Numbered from the stretch's first letter, positions 28,355-37,808 are shown. The stretch: DNA of 64,000 nt from Pueribacillus theae (GCF_003097615.1 NZ_QCZG01000009.1:33479-97478), one strand, 5' to 3'. The notes: generated by a model not told the origin, from the sequence alone. Made by a program: numbers and translations.

Positions 28355-28383
28355 AATATACAACAAAATAGATTGTAATTCAA
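28355..28383 (-). promoter_or_regulatory. Sigma-A promoter of the met operon
   Basis: TTGAAT (28378-28383) and TATATT (28355-28360) are spaced by 17 bases on the minus strand, about 25 bases before the S-box aptamer. Confidence 0.7.
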
Positions 28384-28440
28384 GGATTTTGTATAATTAA
28401 CTAAAATTACCTTATTCAACTGTGTCAAAGGAGTTCAAAA

Positions 28441-29409
28441 ATGAAAAAAATTTTAATTGTACATACTGGTGGAACAATCGCCATGAAAGAAAATCAGGCC
28501 GGAGGTGTTTCGATTGAAGGAAAGCATCCTTTATCATCTTTTCAAGAAAGGCTAGCATCGATTGCTTCCATCACAACGGAACACTTTTCCCAACTTCCTT
28601 CTGCTCATATTTCTCCGCAAATCGTATTAGAAGTAGCTAAAAAAATTAAGGACTTGAAAAAAAAAGAACAATTTGATGGTGTGGTCATTACACATGGAAC
28701 AGACACACTTGAAGAGACGGCTTATATGCTGGATTTGCTTTTTTCACAAGACTGCCCAATTGTGCTTACGGGTGCGATGAAATCAAGTAATGAGCTTGGT
28801 TCAGATGGCCCCAGCAATTTAATGGCAGCCGTCCGTGTCGCGGGCAGCAACGAAGCAAGCGGGATGGGTGTGCTCGTTGTCATGAATGATGAAGTCCATT
28901 CAGCTAAATATGTAACGAAAACCCATACAAGCAGCATCGCTGCTTTTGAAAGCCCGCAGAACGGCCCTGTTGGAATCGTAACAAAAAAAGATGTTGTCTT
29001 TTTTTACAAACCGCTCAGTGAAGAAAATTATTCCATTGAAACAATCGAAAAGAATGTGCTTTTGTTAAAGGCATATTCTGGGATGGGATCTGAATTATTT
29101 GAGGCAATCGAACAAATTAAAATTGATGGCATTGTGATTGAAGCCATGGGACAAGGAAATCTTCCTCCCCATATCGTTCCGAGTTTGGAGAAGATGATCG
29201 CCAACGATATCCCCATTGTTCTCGTGTCAAGGAGCCAAAAAGGATTCGTACAGCCGGTCTATGACTATGAAGGAGGGGGAAAACAATTAAAGAAAAAAGG
29301 TGTCATTTTTTCCAATGGGCTATCCGGACAAAAAGCCCGGCTTAAACTTTTGATCGCACTGCAGACGACAAATGATTTCAATCAGCTAGAAAAAATTTTC
29401 GCCCTTTAA
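28441..29409 (+). CDS. L-asparaginase (type I, AnsA-like)
   Basis: Asparaginase hydrolyses L-asparagine to aspartate and ammonia. The 322 aa product carries both catalytic Thr motifs: HTGGTIAM at residues 7-14 and VITHGTDTLEETAYM near residue 81. It has no signal peptide, so it is probably cytoplasmic. It is transcribed divergently from the met operon; a TATAAT (28392-28397) lies about 45 bases upstream but the -35 box is weak. No ansB (aspartase) follows. Confidence 0.92.
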   Translation: MKKILIVHTGGTIAMKENQAGGVSIEGKHPLSSFQERLASIASITTEHFSQLPSAHISPQIVLEVAKKIKDLKKKEQFDGVVITHGTDTLEETAYMLDLLFSQDCPIVLTGAMKSSNELGSDGPSNLMAAVRVAGSNEASGMGVLVVMNDEVHSAKYVTKTHTSSIAAFESPQNGPVGIVTKKDVVFFYKPLSEENYSIETIEKNVLLLKAYSGMGSELFEAIEQIKIDGIVIEAMGQGNLPPHIVPSLEKMIANDIPIVLVSRSQKGFVQPVYDYEGGGKQLKKKGVIFSNGLSGQKARLKLLIALQTTNDFNQLEKIFAL

Positions 29410-29417
29410 CACAATAA

Positions 29418-29455
29418 AACAGCCATGGTTTTTCAGTAAAACCGGCTGTTTTTTT
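29418..29455 (+). terminator. Asparaginase terminator
   Basis: AACAGCC.TGGTTTT pairs with AAAACC.GGCTGTT and is followed by TTTTTTT on the plus strand, between convergent asparaginase and mecB-like genes. Confidence 0.85.
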
Positions 29456-29464
29456 ACCTTGATT

Positions 29465-30058
29465 CTATTTGAAAGTTTGATAAATCTTCTCCACCGAATT
29501 ATCTTCCATCAAAACTTTTCCGTATTCAATGACACGGTAGCTCGTAATCGTTGAAGAATTCCCAAATTCAGCTAAAAGAGCAATAAACGCATCGATATTT
29601 ATAGCCTCAATTTCTTCCTCGTCAAATTTCATATAAAATTGATCGTTGAAACTATACAATGTTCCACCGGTTATTTCCAAGGGATACAATCGTTTGGATA
29701 AAGAAATGACATCTTCAAATGTTGAAAATTCATAAAAAATCTCATCGCTTTCATCGAGTGTAACTTGCATTTCGATATAATCATCATCGTATCTTTCATC
29801 ATGATCATGAATATCATTCACTTCTTTTGTAACAATGACCACCATACCTTGAGCAGGAAGCGAAAACACTTCGACCGCAATAGGGCCATCTGCTTTAAAG
29901 CCAAGCTCGTCATCAGCCTCAAGCATCATTTCTCTAAACAGCTGATGCACCTTTGGTCCATCATGCCACAACTCGTCTTTCGTGATGCCCCGTTCCTTCA
30001 AATCATCATACGTTAAAAAAATTTTGATTTTATTGTACGTCAACCGCTCTAGTCGCAT
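29465..30058 (-). CDS. mecB: MecA-family ClpC adaptor (MecB/YpbH)
   Basis: MecA-family adaptors hand substrates such as ComK to ClpCP; YpbH is the B. subtilis paralogue, which also influences sporulation and competence. The 197 aa product has the N-terminal substrate-binding domain (MRLERLTYNKIKIFLTYDDLKERGI), an acidic His/Asp-rich linker (about residues 80-92) and the ClpC-binding C-terminal domain (about 105-197). The overall length and tail favour MecB over MecA. Neighbours are not informative. Confidence 0.85.
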   Translation of the reverse strand: MRLERLTYNKIKIFLTYDDLKERGITKDELWHDGPKVHQLFREMMLEADDELGFKADGPIAVEVFSLPAQGMVVIVTKEVNDIHDHDERYDDDYIEMQVTLDESDEIFYEFSTFEDVISLSKRLYPLEITGGTLYSFNDQFYMKFDEEEIEAINIDAFIALLAEFGNSSTITSYRVIEYGKVLMEDNSVEKIYQTFK

Positions 30059-30218
30059 GCTATCCCCCCTAACCTCCCTACTCGCACTATGTTTCTACAA
30101 CATATGTTAAAATTTATTAATTGGTGCTTTTTTAGTATTCGAGTATTAGCCTTATTTTAACCGAGAAAATGGGTAGAGACAAGCTTAAAAAGCAATAATC
30201 AAAACTTAAAATCATTTC

Positions 30219-30247
30219 TTGAATATTCAGTTAATTGGTGTTATACT
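30219..30247 (+). promoter_or_regulatory. Sigma-A promoter of the 76-aa gene
   Basis: TTGAAT (30219-30224), 17 bases, then TATACT (30242-30247), with a TG two bases before the -10. It lies about 57 bases before the small gene. Confidence 0.65.
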
Positions 30248-30303
30248 ATGCTTAACTTCTTGATAAAAATTTCCAACCCAACTAAAGAAACGGAGTTGAC
30301 GAC

Positions 30304-30534
30304 ATGACACTAAAAAAAATGAAGACAAAATCATTGCTCTGCTATAGTGACCTGGAATATAACCGCAATCTTGGGTTGCCAATCGAAGTTTTTTGTCCTT
30401 TGCAAAAAGAAACGGTCGCGTTTGGGCGAATAGAAGCTTTGTCTAAAAATGGAGTCATTGTCAACCAGTTTATATATCCTAACCATAGATTTATTTTCTT
30501 TGGTTTAACCAAACAGCAAATGCTTTATTTATAA
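30304..30534 (+). CDS. Small uncharacterised protein, 76 aa
   Basis: I do not recognise this protein. It has a basic N-terminus (MTLKKMKTKS) and a globular-looking middle with GLPIEVFCPLQKETVAFGRIEAL. The C-terminus is hydrophobic-aromatic (HRFIFFGLTKQQMLYL). There is no signal peptide or clear membrane helix. It has its own good promoter, a GGAG ribosome site 9 nt before the ATG, and its own terminator, so it is very likely a real monocistronic gene. Confidence 0.7.
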   Translation: MTLKKMKTKSLLCYSDLEYNRNLGLPIEVFCPLQKETVAFGRIEALSKNGVIVNQFIYPNHRFIFFGLTKQQMLYL

Positions 30535-30546
30535 TGAGCAGAAAAG

Positions 30547-30570
30547 CTCCATACAAGTGGAGCCTTTTTT
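30547..30570 (+). terminator. Terminator of the 76-aa gene
   Basis: GCTCCA/TGGAGC with a 6-nt loop is followed by CTTTTTTATTTT on the plus strand. Confidence 0.8.
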
Positions 30571-30763
30571 ATTTTGAAAGGAATACATAATAAATGAAAA
30601 TAAATGCGATGAACATCATAAAAAAATAAAAAAGCAATTTTGCCAAAAACAAATGAACATTATCTTTCTCTCTTCTCCTCTTCTTTTTCTTTCTTCTATG
30701 GTATTCACTTCTTGAAGGCAATACTTGCCCTTTATTCTCCTCATGCTTTATACCGTTTTCCAC
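30569..30763 (-). CDS. Small basic single-pass membrane protein
   Basis: The 64 aa protein has a polar N-terminus and a very basic run (residues 20-33, mostly Lys and Arg). One C-terminal membrane helix (about 40-62) ends in LSK. The layout suggests N-in topology with a cytosolic basic face. It is convergent with the 76-aa gene and shares its terminator region. I do not recognise a family. Confidence 0.5.
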   Translation of the reverse strand: MENGIKHEENKGQVLPSRSEYHRRKKKKRRREKDNVHLFLAKLLFYFFMMFIAFIFIYYVFLSK

Positions 30764-30999
30764 CTTAACATCACCGCCGCCAACCCTTTTTCTTTAGAGC
30801 TATATTAACTAAGAAGGTCAATTGTAAATGAGTAAAATCAATACCGCAAATTAACATAGCCTTCTCTAATATTACCTTATTATTAGCGTTTTGGATGAAC
30901 CTCTTTGCTTTTTTTGAGACTTTTTCTTTTAAAATTCATTCAAAAAACATATTTCTTTGCTACACAATGACGCTGATTATTTTAAAATTGATGGCATGA

Positions 31000-31302
<303 letters not shown>

Positions 31303-31303
31303 A

Positions 31304-31336
31304 CGAAACTCCTCAATCAGCAATGAAGAGGAGTTT
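31304..31336 (+). terminator. fer terminator
   Basis: GAAACTCCTC/GAGGAGTTTC with a loop of about 13 nt; the T-tract is weak. Confidence 0.55.
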
Positions 31337-31536
31337 CTACCATTTTCAGCCGCATTAACTAGGAGTAACCCCCCTCCTTCTGTGGGACAAATCCAACTGA
31401 TTGCTCAAAATAGGAAACATACTAACAATTTTAAAGATTGGACGGACATATAGCCATAGCAATACGACTAATAAATTGCTATAATATAGCGGTAAATTAT
31501 TTAACGGGCATTTTAACATTGAGGAGGCTTTTTTAA

Positions 31537-32034
31537 ATGGGTTTTACAAATAAGGTTGTCGAAGCTTTTATTGAAATTCCAACTGGAAGTCAGAACAAGT
31601 ACGAATTTGATAAGGAAAAAGGGGTATTTAAATTAGATCGGGTTCTTTTTTCTCCAATGCACTATCCTGCAGAGTATGGATATCTTGATAATACACTTGC
31701 ATTGGACGGGGATCCGCTTGATATTTTAGTCTATACAACTTTCCCTACATTTCCAGGCTGTGTCATTGACGCGAGAGTAATCGGCGTTTTGATTATGAGC
31801 GATGACAAAGGCAAAGACGAGAAACTGCTAGCTGTTCCAGTCGAAGATCCACGCTTCAACCATGTCACAACTCTTGAGGATTTGCCTGGCCACGTACTTA
31901 AGGAAATTGCTCACTTTTTCCAAGTTTACAAAGACCTTGAAAATAAAGAAACGGTCATTGAAGGCTGGGAAGGCCCTGAACAAGCAGCCAAACTTATCGA
32001 TGAATGCTTGGAACGTTATAAAGCAAATAATTAA
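31537..32034 (+). CDS. ppa: Inorganic pyrophosphatase, family I
   Basis: Soluble pyrophosphatase hydrolyses PPi and drives biosynthetic reactions. The 165 aa product has the family I features: YEFDKEKGVFKLDR, PAEYGYL and the metal-binding loop DGDPLDILV, then PVEDPRFN. B. subtilis itself uses a family II enzyme; family I is found in Geobacillus-like relatives. It lies 21 bases before serA with no terminator, so the two may be co-transcribed; a TATAAT lies near 31473. Confidence 0.95.
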   Translation: MGFTNKVVEAFIEIPTGSQNKYEFDKEKGVFKLDRVLFSPMHYPAEYGYLDNTLALDGDPLDILVYTTFPTFPGCVIDARVIGVLIMSDDKGKDEKLLAVPVEDPRFNHVTTLEDLPGHVLKEIAHFFQVYKDLENKETVIEGWEGPEQAAKLIDECLERYKANN

Positions 32035-32055
32035 TTTTTAAGGAGTGGAGAAATT

Positions 32056-33624
32056 TTGTTCTATGTTTTAGCATCAGACCCTATGAGTGAAGACGGCCTT
32101 CAACCGTTGTTGAATAATGACCAATTCACTTGTGTACAAAAACATGTAAATGACGAAGATAATCTAGAACAATACGACGCATTGCTTGTTCGAAGCGGAA
32201 CGAAGGTTACCGAAGAAGTTATGGAAAAAATGCCAAATTTAAAGATTATTGCAAGAGCAGGTGTAGGTGTTGACAACATTGATATCGACGCTGCTACAAA
32301 AAGAGGAATCGTTGTCATAAATGCACCAGATGGAAATACAATTTCAACTTGTGAACATACGTTTACCATGATCGCTTCTCTTGCAAGAATGATTCCGCAG
32401 GCCACTCAATCAATAAAAAGCGGAAAATGGGAACGAAAAGCGTTTTTAGGAATGGAACTACGAGGCAAAAATCTTGGCATTGTTGGTTTTGGCCGCATCG
32501 GGTCGGAATTGGCGGTTCGTGCTCGCGCTTTCGGCATGAATCTCTATGTTTACGATCCTTTTCTAACAAATGAACGTGCGAAGCAATTAGGCGTAACAGT
32601 AAATACGCTAGATGAAGTATTGGAAAATGCGGACATTATTACTGTCCATACCCCTCTTACGAAAGATACTAAAGGGTTAATTGGCCATCATAATATCGAA
32701 AAAACGAAACGCGGTGTATTATTAATTAACTGTGCACGCGGTGGCATCATTGATGAAGAAGCACTTCTTCATTACTTGAAAAATGGGCATGTCGGAGGAG
32801 CAGCCTTCGATGTCTTTGAGCATGAGCCCCCTGGAGACAATCCTTTACTTGAACTTGATAATTTTATTGCTACACCACATATTGCCGCTTCAACGAAAGA
32901 AGCACAATTAAATGTTGCAGCACAAGTTTCTGAAGAAGTCGTACAATTTTTACAAGGGCACCCCATTAAAAATTCAATTAATCTACCAACGATGTCCGAC
33001 GAATTGTTTGAAAAAATTCAACCTTATTACCAACTTACAAAAACAATGGGTTCAATATTATCACAGTGCATGAATGTGCCTGTTAAAGAAATTGAAGTGA
33101 CGTATGCTGGAGATATTACAAAACTGGAAACGAGCGTTATTACACGGAGCTTGCTCGCAGGATTCCTTACTCCTAGAGCAGATACGCCTGTAAATGAAGT
33201 GAACTCCCCTACAATCGCTAAAGAACGCGGTATTGTCTACGGTGAAAAACATACTGAAAGGTCAAAGGGATACTCCAATCTCATCGATGTCAATGTTATT
33301 GGAGAGAATACTAACTTTACAATGCAGGCAACATATGTCAAGGAATACGGGCCCCGCATTGTTAATTTAAATGGATTTGATATTGATTTCTATCCGCATG
33401 GACATCTTCTTTATATTCAACATATTGATAAACCAGGCATCATTGGCCAAGTCGGCCAAATTTTAGGTGATCATAATATGAACATCGCTACAATGCAAGT
33501 AGGCAGAAAAGAGGCGGGCGGAGAAGCAATTATGATGCTTTCATTTGATGATGTCCTTTCAGATGAAGCTTTCAATGCTCTTAAAGAAATAAAAGATATT
33601 ACTTCGATCAAAAAAATTGATTAA
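32056..33624 (+). CDS. serA: D-3-phosphoglycerate dehydrogenase
   Basis: SerA oxidises 3-phosphoglycerate in the first step of serine synthesis. The 522 aa product has the substrate domain and a NAD-binding domain ([22 protein letters not shown] near residue 142). It also has an allosteric-substrate-binding domain and a C-terminal ACT domain ([18 protein letters not shown], about 450-522) for serine feedback. The start is a TTG preceded by AAGGAGTGG; no in-frame ATG lies near the conserved N-terminus. Confidence 0.96.
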   Translation: MFYVLASDPMSEDGLQPLLNNDQFTCVQKHVNDEDNLEQYDALLVRSGTKVTEEVMEKMPNLKIIARAGVGVDNIDIDAATKRGIVVINAPDGNTISTCEHTFTMIASLARMIPQATQSIKSGKWERKAFLGMELRGKNLGIVGFGRIGSELAVRARAFGMNLYVYDPFLTNERAKQLGVTVNTLDEVLENADIITVHTPLTKDTKGLIGHHNIEKTKRGVLLINCARGGIIDEEALLHYLKNGHVGGAAFDVFEHEPPGDNPLLELDNFIATPHIAASTKEAQLNVAAQVSEEVVQFLQGHPIKNSINLPTMSDELFEKIQPYYQLTKTMGSILSQCMNVPVKEIEVTYAGDITKLETSVITRSLLAGFLTPRADTPVNEVNSPTIAKERGIVYGEKHTERSKGYSNLIDVNVIGENTNFTMQATYVKEYGPRIVNLNGFDIDFYPHGHLLYIQHIDKPGIIGQVGQILGDHNMNIATMQVGRKEAGGEAIMMLSFDDVLSDEAFNALKEIKDITSIKKID

Positions 33625-33627
33625 AGT

Positions 33628-33925
33628 GCGTGTTCAAAAAGGAGGACAACGAGAGGCAAGAAGGTCAAGGAAGCGAAGCTCTGAGCACCGCAGCGACGAG
33701 CGATACTTCTATGATCCGCTGCGAGTTGCACCGAGGAAGCATGCTTCGGAGCAATGCTTGTAGACGCAGGTGCATAACTCCTTTCAATTAAATGAGGAGC
33801 GGAAGAGCAAGCTGACGTAGAGATTCGCAGCCTATTAAGGTAGTTCGACTAAAAGCATCACGTCCTGTGATAACGTCGAACTGACTTACCTCCTGTAAGC
33901 CTCCGGACTTTTTGAACATCCTATT
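33628..33925 (+). repeat. Modular intergenic repeat, copy A
   Basis: Bracketed by GTTCAAAAAG (left) and CTTTTTGAAC (right). Inside are AAGGAAGCGAAGCTCTGAG-type blocks, GCTGACGTAGAGATTCGCAGC, and a box with CGACTAAA ... CACGTCCTGTG ... AACGTCGAA. A related copy at 37595-37797 has the same modules with the last box moved to the other end. Confidence 0.75.
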
Positions 33926-33930
33926 AAACG

Positions 33931-33968
33931 TTTTTTGGGGCCTTCTTTCCAGAAGGCTCCTTTTTTTG
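33931..33968 (+). terminator. serA terminator
   Basis: GGCCTTCT/AGAAGGC with a 4-nt loop is followed by TTTTTTTG on the plus strand. It lies beyond the repeat, about 310 bases after the serA stop. Confidence 0.75.
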
Positions 33969-34005
33969 AAGAATTGCATTTGTTTTTTCCCAAATTTAAA
34001 CCCGT

Positions 34006-34048
34006 CTGGCTTCTGACCTCTGAACAAAGACGCACCAGCGTCTATTGT
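34006..34048 (-). repeat. Dispersed repeat, copy 2
   Basis: Inverted copy of the repeat at 8972-9013; the minus strand reads GCTGGTGCGTCTTTGTT ... GGTCAGAAGCCAGA. Confidence 0.6.
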
Positions 34049-34050
34049 CC

Positions 34051-34791
34051 CTACTGTTTCGTCATTGGCTCTTTAATTGTGAGAGCTTGTCCTATTTTGA
34101 TTAATGATGAAGAAAGATCATTCCATTTCATGATATCGTCAACCGAAACACCATATTTTTGGGAGATGGCCCACAATGTATCTCCTTTCGCAACTGTGAC
34201 TTGCAGCTTTTTAACATTTGCTGCTTCATTGCTGGAAATAGGCGAGCTTGCCGGGGATGATGTCTCGCTTTTGGCTACATGTGCTTTTTCAACGTGTTTA
34301 TCAAAAACCATCATTGGATCAATTGCTGCTGTTTTATTGATATTCCATGAACCGTTATGTACTTCAAAATGGAGATGGCTTCCCGACGAATGCCCAGTAT
34401 TGCCCACTTCGCCAATTTGAACACCTTGTTTCACATTCTCCCCTTCCGAAACAAAACGTTTATTCAAATGGGCATAAACCGTTTCCATTCCGTTTTTATG
34501 TACTATAAAAACAACATTGCCGTATGAGTCAGAATAATACGACCTGCTCACTTTGCCTGGTCCCGCTGAATAAACAGGCGCACCGACTTCAGCCGCGATA
34601 TCAATGCCATAATGCTTCCCGTTTCGTTCACCGAATTGGCCAGTAATGACGCCTTCCGCAGGCCACGTCCAGCTGTTATGTAATGAATCAGATGATGATT
34701 GTGCAACTGTTATTTTCACACTAAAAAATAGTAGCGAAATACACATCGCCATCAACATGGCAATAAAGACTCTTCTAAAAAAATCAATCAT
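34051..34791 (-). CDS. M23 peptidase with C-terminal LysM
   Basis: A predicted secreted or membrane-anchored peptidoglycan endopeptidase of 246 aa. It has an N-terminal signal or anchor (about residues 8-30). The M23 domain (about 45-160) has zinc ligands in HYGIDIAA and HLHFEVH, plus GNTGHSSGSH. A Ser-rich linker and one LysM wall-binding domain (about 198-240) follow. All catalytic His and Asp residues are visible. It stands alone between serA and resE, both of which end next to it. The exact substrate is unknown. Confidence 0.88.
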   Translation of the reverse strand: MIDFFRRVFIAMLMAMCISLLFFSVKITVAQSSSDSLHNSWTWPAEGVITGQFGERNGKHYGIDIAAEVGAPVYSAGPGKVSRSYYSDSYGNVVFIVHKNGMETVYAHLNKRFVSEGENVKQGVQIGEVGNTGHSSGSHLHFEVHNGSWNINKTAAIDPMMVFDKHVEKAHVAKSETSSPASSPISSNEAANVKKLQVTVAKGDTLWAISQKYGVSVDDIMKWNDLSSSLIKIGQALTIKEPMTKQ

Positions 34792-34895
34792 ACTATGCTT
34801 TTCCTCCTTAACGGCTTGTCAATCTATCCGCTATTAGAGTATGGAATCAATGATTAATTTATAACTTGTTAGGTGGTTACAATTTCATTACAATT

Positions 34896-34922
34896 AAAAA
34901 ACCATCCAAAGAATTGGATGGC
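34896..34922 (-). terminator. resDE terminator
   Basis: CCATCCAA/TTGGATGG with a short loop is followed by TTTTTTAATT on the minus strand, overlapping the end of resE. Confidence 0.8.
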
Positions 34923-36704
34923 TTATGATTTGTAAGGCAAGAAAAATGAAAAAGTCGTGCCTTTATTTACAATGCTATGGACAAAAATTTGTCCCCCATG
35001 AGACTCTACGATATTTTTGGCGATTGCCAGTCCTAATCCAGTGCCTGAACGCCCTCTCGTTCTCGCTTTATCGGCTTTATAAAATCTTTCGAAAACGAAA
35101 GGCAAATCTTCTTTAGGGATACCGGAACCATTATCTTGTACTTCAAATGTCACACCTGAATCCAGGATTTCGATTCTAACTTCAACCTTCCCATCAACTT
35201 TCGTGTGGCGAATCGCGTTATCAATTAAATTTGTCAACACTTGTTCAATTCGATCTGCATCGATGGACATGTAAATTTCTTTATTCGGTTTTACGAAAGA
35301 TAGGATGACATTTTGTTCCTTGGCCATTCCTTGGAACTTCTTCGTAATTCTCTCTGTAAACGAGCGAATTTCAACTTCGCTTAAGTGCAATTTAAAGTGT
35401 TCCGTTTCCATTCTGGCCAAATCAAGCAGTTCATTCACGAGCCTGCCCATTCGAAGGGATTCATCGTAAATAATTTTTCCGAGTTCACGATTCTCCTCTT
35501 CATTACCTAACACATTGTCAACAATCGCTTCACTATATCCTTGCATCATCGCAATTGGCGTTCGCAATTCATGTGAGACATTTGCGATAAAATCTTCACG
35601 TAGTTTGTCCATTCGCCGTTCTTCCGTCATGTCTCGTAACACAGCGACCGCACCGCGTACAAAAGATTGATTGTAAAGCGGTGTCATCACAACGACCCAA
35701 CTTCTCCCTTGCATTGTAACCTCAGTTACTTGTTCTTTTTCTAGAGTAACAACTTGTTGAAACAATTCCTGAACTTCTTTTGGAATGTCCGAATTCCCGA
35801 TAATATTCATTCCTTGTTCATAATGCCAAGCTAGTAGAAAACGTTCAGCCGGCGGATTCGTTTGTAAAATTTCACCAGAACTGTCCAGGGTGATTACGCC
35901 GTCCGCCATACTGCTCAATATACTTGTAAGCTGTTCTTTTTCTTGGTTTAAAGCAGTGATGTTGTTGTCAATTTCTTTCGCCATGCGGTTAAACGCAATA
36001 GCCAGTTCCCCAATTTCATCACTCGTAACGATCGGCACTTTAATATTAAAGTCGCCGTTGGCAACATTTGCTGCAGCCTCCTTCATCTTACGTAAAGGTG
36101 CATTGATTCTTGTTAATAGAAAAAAAGCAAATATCGTCGTTAGAACGATGGCGATCCCTGCAGACAGATAGATGATTTTTTTTACGTGATCCATCGTATT
36201 TTGAACGACATCTAATGATTGATAAAGAAAAACGCCGCCTTGCTCATCCGGCAGCATCGAAAGAGGGACACCGACAATAATAATTTCGTTATGCAAGTCT
36301 TCGCCGTTCCCTTCAACGGGAAAGTCTCCCTCAATGACAACCTTTTTTTTATCTTTCAATACCTTTGATAATTTTTTGTCTTTCAAAAAAAGTTCGAGTG
36401 GCAAGTTTGTTAAATTATTCGTATTAGGCGAATACCAATATTGATCTTCGCTTGCAATAATAACGAACCGTGCAGAGGAAGCGTCTACAATCTCCCAAGC
36501 AGTAGAAAGCGCCATTCGATAATCATCGTATGACTCCATGACTACCGCCACTTTCTCTGCCAATTTCGTCAGATGTTCTTCTGCATTGTTTAAATGGTAG
36601 TTCTGTAAAAATTCAAGCAGCAAAATAGTAAGTACGAAAAGTACGACGGCAACCAATAAGATAATCGTAGCCCAAAGCTTCCCAACAACACTTTTCCAAA
36701 ACAT
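34923..36704 (-). CDS. resE: Sensor histidine kinase ResE
   Basis: ResE senses the respiratory or redox state (and NO) and phosphorylates ResD. The 593 aa product has a first membrane helix (about residues 9-30), an extracytoplasmic domain and a second helix (about 170-192). HAMP (about 192-245), PAS (about 255-360), HisKA with the phospho-His in NVSHELRTP near residue 377, and an HATPase domain with DNAIRHT and GSGTGLGLAI follow. It overlaps the resD stop by 1 bp (TAATG). Confidence 0.95.
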   Translation of the reverse strand: MFWKSVVGKLWATIILLVAVVLFVLTILLLEFLQNYHLNNAEEHLTKLAEKVAVVMESYDDYRMALSTAWEIVDASSARFVIIASEDQYWYSPNTNNLTNLPLELFLKDKKLSKVLKDKKKVVIEGDFPVEGNGEDLHNEIIIVGVPLSMLPDEQGGVFLYQSLDVVQNTMDHVKKIIYLSAGIAIVLTTIFAFFLLTRINAPLRKMKEAAANVANGDFNIKVPIVTSDEIGELAIAFNRMAKEIDNNITALNQEKEQLTSILSSMADGVITLDSSGEILQTNPPAERFLLAWHYEQGMNIIGNSDIPKEVQELFQQVVTLEKEQVTEVTMQGRSWVVVMTPLYNQSFVRGAVAVLRDMTEERRMDKLREDFIANVSHELRTPIAMMQGYSEAIVDNVLGNEEENRELGKIIYDESLRMGRLVNELLDLARMETEHFKLHLSEVEIRSFTERITKKFQGMAKEQNVILSFVKPNKEIYMSIDADRIEQVLTNLIDNAIRHTKVDGKVEVRIEILDSGVTFEVQDNGSGIPKEDLPFVFERFYKADKARTRGRSGTGLGLAIAKNIVESHGGQIFVHSIVNKGTTFSFFLPYKS

Positions 36705-37420
36705 TATTTTGAAACGGCCTCAAATTTATAGCCTACTCCCCAAACGGTGGCAATCATTTTCGCAGCTTCCGGCGACACTTTCGTCAGTTTTTCACGCAGC
36801 CTTTTTACGTGCGTATCAACTGTTCTTAAGTCACCAAAAAACTCATAGTTCCAAACGTCTTTAAGCAATTCCTCGCGCGAAAATACTTTATCAGGGGATT
36901 TCGCTAGGTAATAGAGCAGTTCATACTCCTTCGGCGTTAAATTAATTTCTTGGTCATCAGATGTTACACGGTGTGCATCATGATCTATCGTTAAATGGGG
37001 AAAGACAAGAACATTTTTCATTGTCGTATCCGTTTGCAAAAATTTTGTAGTTGAAGCACGCCTCAAGAGGGCTTTCACCCTTAATACTACTTCACGTGGG
37101 CTGAATGGTTTTACGATGTAATCGTCGGCTCCTACTTCAAAACCTTGAACCCGATTGGTTTCTTCCCCTTTCGCGGTCAGCATAATAACAGGCGTCGCCT
37201 TTTTATCCCTCAACTTTTGGCAAACTTCAATCCCGTCGATACCGGGTAACATGAGATCCAGCAAGATAAGATCAAAGTCTTCCGAAAGGGCTTTTTCCAG
37301 TGCTTCTTCCCCATCTTTCGCTTCGATAATCTCGTAATTTTCCCTTTCCAAATACATTTTTAATAATCGTCGTATTCTTTCTTCATCATCTACAACTAAC
37401 AAACGGGCTTCTTTACTCAA
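36704..37420 (-). CDS. resD: Response regulator ResD
   Basis: ResD is an OmpR-type regulator of aerobic and anaerobic respiration genes. The 238 aa product has a receiver domain (phospho-Asp in LILLDLMLPG near residue 54) and a winged-helix domain ending in VDTHVKRLREKL ... GVGYKFEAVSK. I chose the TTG at 37420, since AGGAGGAAGG lies just before it and the length then matches B. subtilis ResD (240 aa). An ATG 30 bases upstream would place that site inside the gene. resABC is absent upstream. Confidence 0.93.
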   Translation of the reverse strand: MSKEARLLVVDDEERIRRLLKMYLERENYEIIEAKDGEEALEKALSEDFDLILLDLMLPGIDGIEVCQKLRDKKATPVIMLTAKGEETNRVQGFEVGADDYIVKPFSPREVVLRVKALLRRASTTKFLQTDTTMKNVLVFPHLTIDHDAHRVTSDDQEINLTPKEYELLYYLAKSPDKVFSREELLKDVWNYEFFGDLRTVDTHVKRLREKLTKVSPEAAKMIATVWGVGYKFEAVSK

Positions 37421-37550
37421 TGAACCTTCCTCCTGCGAACAAATTTTCATTTTATTGCTTACTGCCAACTCTACACTCATTTCTCTACCTAAAATAATAG
37501 CCTATTTCCCGCAAAATTTAAAGAAAACAAAAGTAGCTGGCTTGAAAGCT

Positions 37551-37585
37551 AAAAAACCTCTACATTTTTCTGTGCAGAGGTTTGC
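37551..37585 (-). terminator. rluB-side terminator
   Basis: AACCTCT.CA/TGTAGAGGTT is followed by TTTTTTAG on the minus strand, between the repeat and resD. Confidence 0.7.
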
Positions 37586-37594
37586 GTTTAAATG

Positions 37595-37797
37595 GGTGTT
37601 TAAAAAGGAGGACAAAAAGACCTAATTTCAACTAAAGACAGGCCACGTCCTGTGGCAAACGTTGAAATGTCGCCATTCTGGCTCCTTCGAGGAAGCGAGG
37701 TTCTGAGGAACAACAGCGTATGTTTGAAGGATACGTGAGTACCGCAAGAACGAGCTGACGAAGAAATTCGACAGCTATTTTTCCTGGACTTTTTGAA
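37595..37797 (+). repeat. Modular intergenic repeat, copy B
   Basis: The left edge is GTTTAAAAAGGAGGAC and the right edge GGACTTTTTGAAC. The CAACTAAA ... CACGTCCTGTG ... AACGTTGAA box comes first, then GAGGAAGCGAGGTTCTGAGGAAC and GCTGACGAAGAAATTCGACAGC. It is about 95 bases shorter than copy A. It occupies the place where resABC starts in B. subtilis. Confidence 0.75.
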
Positions 37798-37808
37798 CAA
37801 CCTCTTAA

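Noticed and set aside
28189..28428. Open frame of 79 codons on the minus strand over the met leader
   Set aside because: It runs through the S-box aptamer and terminator; the RNA structure explains the sequence and there is no ribosome site.
33788..34027. Open frame of 79 codons on the minus strand after serA
   Set aside because: It covers part of repeat copy A and the serA terminator and has no ribosome site.
33628..37797. Repeats considered as a CRISPR array
   Set aside because: There are only two distant, long and differently arranged copies, with no short regular repeat-spacer pattern and no cas genes.
37600..37800. Open frame of 66 codons between rluB and resD
   Set aside because: It coincides exactly with repeat copy B, so it is most likely a chance frame in a non-coding repeat.
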